Part shown: positions 59,301 through 64,000 of the stretch, one piece after another
Layout: every line of letters starts with the position of its first letter
Numbering within the stretch: position 1 is the stretch's first letter
From: Trichloromonas sp034006665
Lineage (GTDB): Bacteria > Desulfobacterota > Desulfuromonadia > Desulfuromonadales > Trichloromonadaceae
Direction: 5' to 3'
Length of the DNA: 64,000 bases
Assembly: GCF_034006665.1 (NCBI RefSeq)
Contig: NZ_JAVESI010000002.1
Span: 1-64,000 of the forward strand
Position numbers and translations under genes: made by a program
Notes under the pieces: model-generated
Seen by the model: only the letters and a program-made list of their open reading frames with translations
Told to the model about the DNA's origin: nothing
Databases searched by the model: none

Positions 59301-59537
59301 GTCTGGATCAATACAAGCCAGTATTTCGACCGGGTTCCCGAGGAAACCTGGGGTTTTCAGGTGGGTGGCTACCAGGTTTGCCAGAAATGGCTGAAGGATC
59401 GGACCGGGCGGCGGCTTTCCTTCGATGAGCTTTTGCATTATCAACGGATCGTGGCGGCCTTGACGGAGACCCGGGGCCTGATGGCCCGGATCGACAGCCT
59501 CATCGAGGTGGCGGGCGGCTGGCCGCTGGAGAAGTAG
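56367..59537 (+). CDS. Single-chain restriction-modification enzyme (type IIG/ISP-like)
   Basis: A 1056-residue enzyme that should both methylate adenine and cut DNA. The N-terminus has a PD-(D/E)XK nuclease core (PD at 60-61, EAK at 75-77, Q-x-x-x-Y after). A helical spacer leads to an N6-adenine methylase with SAM motif DPAAGTGTF (378-386) and catalytic NPPY (497-500). The C-terminus with PFLYRPFDLRWLYYSP resembles the type ISP specificity domain. No helicase motor is present, so it is closer to type IIG than to true type ISP. The target sequence cannot be predicted here. Confidence 0.85.
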   Translation: MSDTAIAKPLRVYLDSVAQALGAGNATEHTHRPALKILLESHQFGTTATNEPKRIACGAPDFVIVHGAVPLGYVEAKDVGVSLNDVEKSAQLKRYRASLGNLILTDYLEFRWYVDGERRMVARVADLTEKFGRPTLKPTRSGAADLQALLVAFFSRQATVIAASKELALRMAAMARLIRDTIAAAFAAEGDVGGSLHGQLEGFRRVLIHDLTPEHFADMYAQTICYGLFAARCNHRSAEPFSRMNALFDLPRTNPFLRRMFNQIAGADLDERIAWAVDDLAGLLARADMEAILADFGKRTRREDPVVHFYESFLAAYDPKLRESRGVYYTPEPVVSYIVRSVDLLLKKDFRLRAGLASSSTVPNPAGKGTLHKVQILDPAAGTGTFLHGVVDHIHLCFTGRQGMWPGYVVQHLLPRLHGFELLMAPYAVAHMKLGLLLAETGYDFQSDERLRIYLTNTLEEAHEMSGLPLFTQWIADEAGAAGTVKKDAPVMVVLGNPPYSNFGMMNKGEWILGQLQEYKRGLKEKKLNLDDDFIKFIRFGQWRIEQTGYGILAFITNHTWLDGLTHRRMRQSLMETFDDIYVLDLHGNSKKKEVAPDGGKDENVFDIQQGVAISIFVKRNVTGKGESRPCTVRHAELWGRRGDKYEQLGELDSQTTPWQELKPLAPHYFFVPKRFDSVEYEKWWSLKDIFQVCGSGVKTDRDELFIDLDRHTLEQRIQDFLGPKGLEPAFRERYRVEDSSSYDLLARRGKASYHGDRIQPFLYRPFDLRWLYYSPGLTSRPAWEVMRHMRDRENLGLLVSRQVVNEFRHVFVGNGLPNINAIDTAGRFGSGPFIPLYLYPETEEDRLLLAVMEPPTPYGRRSNLNPNFTRACSRRLGLRFCGDGKGDLAATWGPEDLFHYLYAVFHSPAYRDRYAEFLKIDFPRLPLTENSELFRKLCAVGERLVALHLLNTHVDLITGFPEVGDDVVENVRFEKNRVWINTSQYFDRVPEETWGFQVGGYQVCQKWLKDRTGRRLSFDELLHYQRIVAALTETRGLMARIDSLIEVAGGWPLEK

Positions 59538-59645
59538 CGGGAGCCGTTGTCGGGCGCTGTCCGGTGGCGCGACACCCATACGAACATTGCCGGAACGCTT
59601 GATCTTGACCAGAATCCCTTGTCCCGAATCTCCCTGGGAACCCGA

Positions 59646-59789
59646 ATGAACTTCCTTCACTGCGTCGTCGGTTCTTTGCTGCTGTGCCTCCTTGTCGTGC
59701 CTTCGGCCCGTGCCGCCGAGGTTCCGGCGATTGCCGCTGCGGCCGATCTCAAGTTTGCGCTGGCCGATGCCCCGGCCCACGAATCCTGA
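59646..59789 (+). pseudogene. Truncated ModA-like periplasmic binding protein remnant
   Basis: A 47-residue ORF: signal peptide (FLHCVVGSLLLCLLVVPSARA) followed by AEVPAIAAAADLKFALAD, which resembles the mature N-terminus of ModA-type substrate-binding proteins (A..AAAADL.FA). The frame then stops and no further ModA sequence was seen before the thioesterase gene. Likely a decayed 5' stub. Confidence 0.5.
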
Positions 59790-59835
59790 AAGGGCGCTGT
59801 CGCCCTCCGCTTCATCCATCCCCGGAGTTTTGCCC

Positions 59836-60327
59836 ATGTCCGCTTCCCTTTCTCCCCTTCGCCGCTCCCCGGAGGAGCAGACTCGCCTGGAAACCCTGCT
59901 GCGGGAAATTTTTGAGGAACGTTTTCCTTTCAATGCCCTGCTCGGCCTGCGGGTCGAGTCCTTCGCCCCCGAAGCCCCCGGTCTGACCTTCGCCATGCGT
60001 CCTGAACTGGTTGGTAGCTACGTGCATAACCGGCTGCACGGCGGCGCTATCGCCACCGCCCTCGATACGGTGGGCGGTTTCGCAGTGGTGATGGCGGTGG
60101 CTGAGAAACATGCCGACGAGTCGGCCGATCAGCTGGTCACCCGTTTCAGTCGCTTCAGCACCATCGACCTGCGCGTCGATTATCTGCGCCCCGGCGTTGG
60201 GCAAAGCTTTCACGCCCGCGCCGAAGTCACCCGCCTGGGCGGCCGCATCGCCTCGGCGCGCATGGAACTGCGAAATGAAACGGGTCTGCTCATTGCTACC
60301 GGTGCGGCTGCCTACGTGGTGAGTTGA
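59836..60327 (+). CDS. PaaI-type hotdog thioesterase
   Basis: A 163-residue thioesterase-superfamily protein with the hotdog core HNRLHGGAIATALDTVGGFAV and strands DLRVDYLRPGVGQSFHARAEV. The HGG..A segment is typical of PaaI/DUF4442-like thioesterases acting on acyl-CoA. Start 59836 gives a normal N-terminus; the longer frame overlaps the modA stub. Confidence 0.78.
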   Translation: MSASLSPLRRSPEEQTRLETLLREIFEERFPFNALLGLRVESFAPEAPGLTFAMRPELVGSYVHNRLHGGAIATALDTVGGFAVVMAVAEKHADESADQLVTRFSRFSTIDLRVDYLRPGVGQSFHARAEVTRLGGRIASARMELRNETGLLIATGAAAYVVS

Positions 60328-60433
60328 CGGGGAGGAATTCGCCTCTGCCCCGCTCCCTTCCTTGCTTTTTCCCTTCTTCCTCTGATGTGTATAAAAATAA
60401 TAGTCACTCTATTTATGTAGATAATCGTTAATC

Positions 60434-60460
60434 TTCTGGATATAGTAAGTAAATCCAGAA
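60434..60460. promoter_or_regulatory. Candidate enhancer-binding site upstream of the cytochrome promoter
   Basis: TTCTGGAT (60434-60441), 11 bp, ATCCAGAA (60453-60460): a perfect 8-bp inverted repeat centred about 165 bp upstream of the -12 box, the usual distance for a sigma-54 activator site. A second pair, TTATACAA (60510-60517) and TTGTATAA (60544-60551), lies closer. The region 60328-60598 is otherwise AT-rich and without genes. Confidence 0.5.
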
Positions 60461-60598
60461 TGTTAACAGCTATCAGCAAGTCTAACCATTTCGAGCGTGT
60501 ATGAATTTTTTATACAATTTCTCTTTAATCTTCAAGCCTGGTTTTGTATAATCTCGTAATCATCAATGAATACAGTAATTTATCTTAGTTTTAATGTT

Positions 60599-60615
60599 TT
60601 GGCACGATCACTGCT
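60599..60615 (+). promoter_or_regulatory. Sigma-54 (-24/-12) promoter of the split-Soret cytochrome
   Basis: TTGGCACGATCACTGCT matches TTGGCACG-N4-TTGCW with one mismatch (C for the first T of the -12) and exact GG-N10-GC spacing. Start near 60627 would give a leader of about 130 nt to the ATG at 60758. Confidence 0.7.
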
Positions 60616-60757
60616 TGAATCATTGTCGATGCTAAGGGCTGACGCGTTCCGTCCCAGGCTTCCGGCAGAAGAAATACGGCGGACATACTGGGAAAAACGG
60701 CACGTATGGAGCGAGTTAGGAGAATTTCCGTCGGGCTCCGTTATCGGGAGGAGGCAA

Positions 60758-61618
60758 ATGAGCAATCGAGAGGGGGAAGGGACCAAGCGCGGTTTGTCGA
60801 GAAGAACCTTTGTGGCGTCGGGGCTTGCTGCGGGAACCGCCCTTGTGGGCGGCACCTTGTATGCCGCTATGGAGAAGAAGGAGGATCCGAAGCCGGCGGC
60901 TCCCAGCACGGAGCTTCCGTGGTCCTATGTTCGGCTCGATCCTTGGGAGGCCAGTCGTCGCGCCCATGATCACTATCTCGACAAGGACGGCTGCGGCACC
61001 GGCGCCTGGCTGGGTCTGCTCAGTCTTTTGCGGGAAAAGGTCGGTTTCCCTTACACCGCCCTGCCGGATAGGATGTTTGATCACGCAAGCAACGGTTACG
61101 CCAATCAGGGGACTCTGTGCGGCGCCCTCGGCGCCTGCGCCGCCGTGATCAACCTGGTCGCCTACTACGGCCAGGGCACTCATAAAAAACTTATCGAAAA
61201 CCTTTTCACCTGGTATGCCAACACGCCTCTGCCCAGCGTCCGCTTCGACGCAATCAGCGCCTATCCCGACCAGGTTCAGGTGACCCCCCATTCTCCCTTG
61301 TGTCACGTTTCGGAATCGACTTGGGCCGGCGCCGCCGGGGCGGCCATCGGTTCCGAGGAAAAACGTGCCCGCTGCGCCAAGGTTACGGCGGAAACGGTCT
61401 ATCAGACGGTGGTGATTCTCAACGAATATCTGGACGCGAAATTCGCTCCGGTTTCGGCCGGTCTTTCCGCCGAGACCCACTACTGTCTCTCTTGTCATGG
61501 TCCCAGGGCGGACGACAACCAGCAGGGAATGATGACCTGCACGGTGTGTCACGACGACCATACCCAATCAGGACGGGCCGTATCCTCTCTCAACGAAAAA
61601 CCGCCGCGAGGTTATTGA
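60758..61618 (+). CDS. Split-Soret type diheme cytochrome c, Tat-exported
   Basis: A 286-residue exported cytochrome. The N-terminus has a twin-arginine signal (SRRTF at 14-18) followed by a hydrophobic stretch. The body carries the C_GCAxxG-type segment GTLCGALGACAAV, and the C-terminus has two heme c motifs CLSCH (243-247) and CTVCH (261-265), as in the Desulfovibrio split-Soret cytochrome c. It should act in periplasmic electron transfer; partner unknown. ATG 60758 follows GGGAGGAGG. Its promoter is sigma-54 type. Confidence 0.82.
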   Translation: MSNREGEGTKRGLSRRTFVASGLAAGTALVGGTLYAAMEKKEDPKPAAPSTELPWSYVRLDPWEASRRAHDHYLDKDGCGTGAWLGLLSLLREKVGFPYTALPDRMFDHASNGYANQGTLCGALGACAAVINLVAYYGQGTHKKLIENLFTWYANTPLPSVRFDAISAYPDQVQVTPHSPLCHVSESTWAGAAGAAIGSEEKRARCAKVTAETVYQTVVILNEYLDAKFAPVSAGLSAETHYCLSCHGPRADDNQQGMMTCTVCHDDHTQSGRAVSSLNEKPPRGY

Positions 61619-61633
61619 TCGCAGCGGTTTTTT
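61596..61633 (+). terminator. Terminator overlapping the cytochrome stop
   Basis: AAAAACCGC (61596-61604) pairs with GCGGTTTTT (61624-61632), with a T tract. The left arm lies within the last codons of the gene. It also separates the convergent radical SAM gene. Confidence 0.7.
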
Positions 61634-61646
61634 GCGTTGCAGGCGG

Positions 61647-63347
61647 CTAATCCGGCAGGGGAATTTCTCTAACCCGCAGTCCCCGGCCGGTTTCGGTAAA
61701 ATAGAGAAAAAGCAGCAGGGTCGGACCGGGATGGTCGGGCAGCCGGCGGAAGCGGGCGGCGAAATGTTGCAGCTTGATCCCCTGCCCCTTGATCGCCTCC
61801 TGCTCCTGCCGCACCCGTTCCCGAATCCAGTGCTCTTCGTTCCCGTCGAGGGCGGTGTCGAAAAAGTCCGGGGCGTTGCCCGGAACCACCCGCTCGCTGT
61901 GGGCGAAGTCCCGGGCCAGGCGCTCCCGCAGTTCCTCTTGGATGTCTCCGCTGAACTCCGCCGCGACGAAGGCCGCCAATGCCTCGAAAACGCCCCGCTG
62001 CGACAGGGGATGGCGGAAGAGTCCGGTGCGCCGCCAGTATTCCTCCAGCTGCGCCAGTCCCACCGCCAAACCGCCGCACCGTGCGCTCAATCCTTCAATA
62101 AAACCGTCACAGCGGCCGCTGTTAAAGGTCAGATCCATGAGTCGGCCGATGCCGCGCAGACGTTCCAGTTCTGCGAAGTTCAAAGCGGCCGTGGTCAGGA
62201 CCGTATAGGGAGGATGGGGATCGAAGCGGATGCCGAATTCTTCGGTCTGGGCGCGCAGCGGCGCGCCGGGGAGAAGCTTGACCGGTTCGATCTGCAGATG
62301 ATGGGGCTTTAAGGCCGTCACCCGGTCGATGGAGACGAGGACATCGCTGAAGCCTTCACCGGGCAATCCGGCGATGAGATCGAGATGCAGGTGGATATTG
62401 CCGGCGCGGCGCAGGCGGCGGACATTCTCGACGAGCCGGTCGAGGGGGGCTTGTCGGCTGACGGCGGCAAGGGTTTCCGGCAGGGTTGACTGAACGCCGA
62501 TCTCGAACTGGAACATTCCCTCAGGAACGATTTCAAGCAGGTCGAGGGTGGCGTCGTCGAGGAGATGGGCGCCGATTTCGAAATGCAAATGGCTGGAGCG
62601 GTTATGGGCGAGGATGTAGGCGAAGATCTCCCGGGCGCGGTTTGCGTCATAGTTGAAGGTGCGGTCGACCAGTTTGATCTTGGGGACGTCGCGGGTCAGC
62701 AGCCAGTCGAGGTCGGCGCGGATACGGTCCATGGAAAAGGAGCGTACGCGGCGGTCGAGGGCGCTCATGCAGAAGCTGCAGGTGTAAGGGCAGCCGCGGC
62801 TGGTTTCCAGATAGACGAAACCCCGTCCGGTGTCGACCAGCCCGAGTTGGAAGGGGGAGGGGAGTTCATCGAGGGGATCGAGGAGCGGCCCGTCGGGACC
62901 GTCGATGAGTTTGTCGCCGTCGCGTCGTAAGATGCGGGGGATGATCCCCGGCTCCTCATGTCGTTGCCAAGACTGGAGCAGGGCGCGCAGGGGGATTTCC
63001 CCCTCGCCGCGCACCAAGGCGGTGAGACCGGGATGGCGGGCGAAGAGCTCGGGGCCGGCGAAGGAGACTTCCGGACCGCCGAGGACAAGGCGCAGTTTGG
63101 GGCGGACCACGGCCAGGGCGTCGACCAGTTCCAGGGTTTCGCGGCGGTTCCACAGGTAGACCGAGAAGGCGATGACATCGGGTGCTTCGGCGAGCAGGGC
63201 GGCGAGGACGTTTTCCTTCGGTTCGTGGACGGTGAATTCGCGGATCAGCAACTCGCCGCATTCGGCGCCGCCATAGGCGGCGAGACAGGGCAGGGCGAGG
63301 CTGGGGTGAATGAATTTGCTGTGCAGGGTGGTCAGAAGGGTGCGCAT
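61647..63347 (-). CDS. B12-binding-domain radical SAM protein (DUF4080-like)
   Basis: A 566-residue enzyme with an N-terminal cobalamin-binding-like domain (IAFSVYLWNRRETLELV; LVLGGPEVSFAGPEL) and a radical SAM core with CPYTCSFC (Cys186, Cys190, Cys193). The C-terminal about 170 residues match the DUF4080 look. It lacks the DxHxxG cobalamin lower-ligand motif, so base-off B12 binding is uncertain. Substrate unknown. The ATG at 63347 gives the family start; longer frames run into the divergent gene. Confidence 0.8.
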   Translation of the reverse strand: MRTLLTTLHSKFIHPSLALPCLAAYGGAECGELLIREFTVHEPKENVLAALLAEAPDVIAFSVYLWNRRETLELVDALAVVRPKLRLVLGGPEVSFAGPELFARHPGLTALVRGEGEIPLRALLQSWQRHEEPGIIPRILRRDGDKLIDGPDGPLLDPLDELPSPFQLGLVDTGRGFVYLETSRGCPYTCSFCMSALDRRVRSFSMDRIRADLDWLLTRDVPKIKLVDRTFNYDANRAREIFAYILAHNRSSHLHFEIGAHLLDDATLDLLEIVPEGMFQFEIGVQSTLPETLAAVSRQAPLDRLVENVRRLRRAGNIHLHLDLIAGLPGEGFSDVLVSIDRVTALKPHHLQIEPVKLLPGAPLRAQTEEFGIRFDPHPPYTVLTTAALNFAELERLRGIGRLMDLTFNSGRCDGFIEGLSARCGGLAVGLAQLEEYWRRTGLFRHPLSQRGVFEALAAFVAAEFSGDIQEELRERLARDFAHSERVVPGNAPDFFDTALDGNEEHWIRERVRQEQEAIKGQGIKLQHFAARFRRLPDHPGPTLLLFLYFTETGRGLRVREIPLPD

Positions 63348-63494
63348 GACGGCAAGGATAAAGGATGGAGGCGGTGAAGAAAAGGGGAATCTTGCTCGGT
63401 TTCCCCCGAGGCGAGTTGCCGATTTCTCTTTAGCGGGCGTTGTGATATTATATTCGCCCTTTAAAAAATTGCGATCACGAACGATAGGATGATC

Positions 63495-64000
63495 ATGAGC
63501 GCCAAAAAAACCATACTCGCCGTCGTCGCCGATGCCCAAGGCGAGGTTTTTGAACATCCCGAACTGCTGATGGCGGGCATGAACGGTTTGAGCCCCCGGG
63601 CTCCCCGGCCCGAAGAATTGATTCCGCTGCCCGAGGGGAGCCGGCTCTTCACCATTCCCGATACGCCGCCCATGGGTTTTGACCGGCGTAGCCGCAAGCT
63701 GAAGACCGCCGAAACCCTGCCCCGTGCCTGGGGCGGGGGACGCATCCAGGCGGTGTCGGCCTTTATGACCCCCGGTTATACCCGCACCCTGCTTCCCGCC
63801 GCCGACTATCGGCGCAAGGCGGTGCAGCTCCCCCTCTGGTCGTACACGGCGGTTGGCTGGTGTGTGGAGGAGGAGCGTTTCTACGTGGCGGCGGCCAAGG
63901 TCGACCGCAACCCCCAGTGGCGCCCCGAGCACTACGACGACCGCAAGCTCGATCCCCTGGTGCGTCGCTCGCTCAAGGAACATCCGGAAAACCGCCTGAT
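63495..64000 (+). CDS. Partial N-terminus of a radical SAM-associated protein (cut by window edge)
   Basis: An open frame starting at ATG 63495 (AGGA five bases before; an ATG at 63489 in frame has no such site) runs to the window edge, 168 codons. It encodes KKTILAVVADAQGEVFEHPE, then LIPLPEGSRLFTIPDTPPMGFD, and later RTLLPAADYRRKAVQLPLW. The start resembles N-terminal extensions of radical SAM proteins seen in Geobacter relatives, but the CxxxCxxC motif would be beyond the edge, so the call is tentative. Confidence 0.5.
   Translation, partial: MSAKKTILAVVADAQGEVFEHPELLMAGMNGLSPRAPRPEELIPLPEGSRLFTIPDTPPMGFDRRSRKLKTAETLPRAWGGGRIQAVSAFMTPGYTRTLLPAADYRRKAVQLPLWSYTAVGWCVEEERFYVAAAKVDRNPQWRPEHYDDRKLDPLVRRSLKEHPENRL

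Noticed and set aside
60616..60757. Cytochrome leader considered for a GEMM (cyclic dinucleotide) riboswitch
   Set aside because: The conserved core segments of GEMM RNAs were not found. The leader at 28077-28221 was examined for the same reason and also rejected.

Overview
The window is high-GC, gene-dense bacterial DNA, most likely from the Desulfuromonadales (Geobacter/Desulfuromonas/Pelobacter relatives). Pointers are a eukaryote-like citrate synthase, a Tat-exported split-Soret type cytochrome c, a DUF6178-like protein, NtrBC and NtrYX together, and several sigma-54 type promoters. Taxonomy is inferred from family knowledge, not from a marker gene. No rRNA, tRNA or CRISPR array was found.

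Layout. 0-10.7 kb: the 3' end (domains V-VI) of a group II intron abuts the stop of ntrC; a dusB-ntrB-ntrC operon is divergent from citrate synthase, followed by ntrY-ntrX and lpxC. 10.9-26.2 kb is mostly housekeeping on the minus strand: ubiB, a phasin-like gene and a patatin; then the yebC-ruvCAB block, a large unknown protein, queH and DUF2905; then a cytidylate-kinase-like/BON fusion, glpX, a GDPD, a HAD hydrolase, a GIY-YIG-like orphan, a lipocalin and queF. 26-31.8 kb: midA-type methyltransferase, Nfu, TM2, Smr, acyl-ACP thioesterase, methyltransferase and hydrolase. 31.8-34.9 kb is an accessory patch (Fic protein, two PD-(D/E)XK-like proteins, a frameshifted antitoxin remnant, an orphan terminator). 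35-45.5 kb: beta-CASP RNase, hybrid sensor kinase, DUF362/YjbQ/lipase operon, a PEP carboxylase gene broken by one in-frame stop, xerC and peroxiredoxin. 45.5-52.2 kb: an OmpA/TSP3 protein and a five-gene Lol-like envelope export operon. 52.4-61.6 kb: a protease-dead S24 repressor, DUF6178, MsrA, a controller protein plus single-chain restriction-modification enzyme, a modA stub, a hotdog thioesterase and the sigma-54-driven cytochrome. The right end holds two radical SAM genes, the last one cut by the window edge.

How parts work together. Nitrogen/redox two-component systems (NtrBC, NtrYX) flank citrate synthase, whose promoter has a perfect palindrome just upstream; the dusB-ntrBC promoter has an NtrC-like site over its start. 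Two -24/-12 promoters (lpxC, split-Soret cytochrome) would be outputs of sigma-54 activators such as NtrC or NtrX. The restriction system appears to be driven by its controller from a leaderless promoter with repeated boxes.

The strongest leads are the nonsense codon in ppc, the sigma-54 cytochrome promoter with its distal inverted repeat, the leaderless controller/RM locus, the S24 repressor lacking both catalytic residues, the degenerate methyltransferase-like 776-residue protein between ruvB and queH, and the antitoxin remnant beside two nuclease-like genes.
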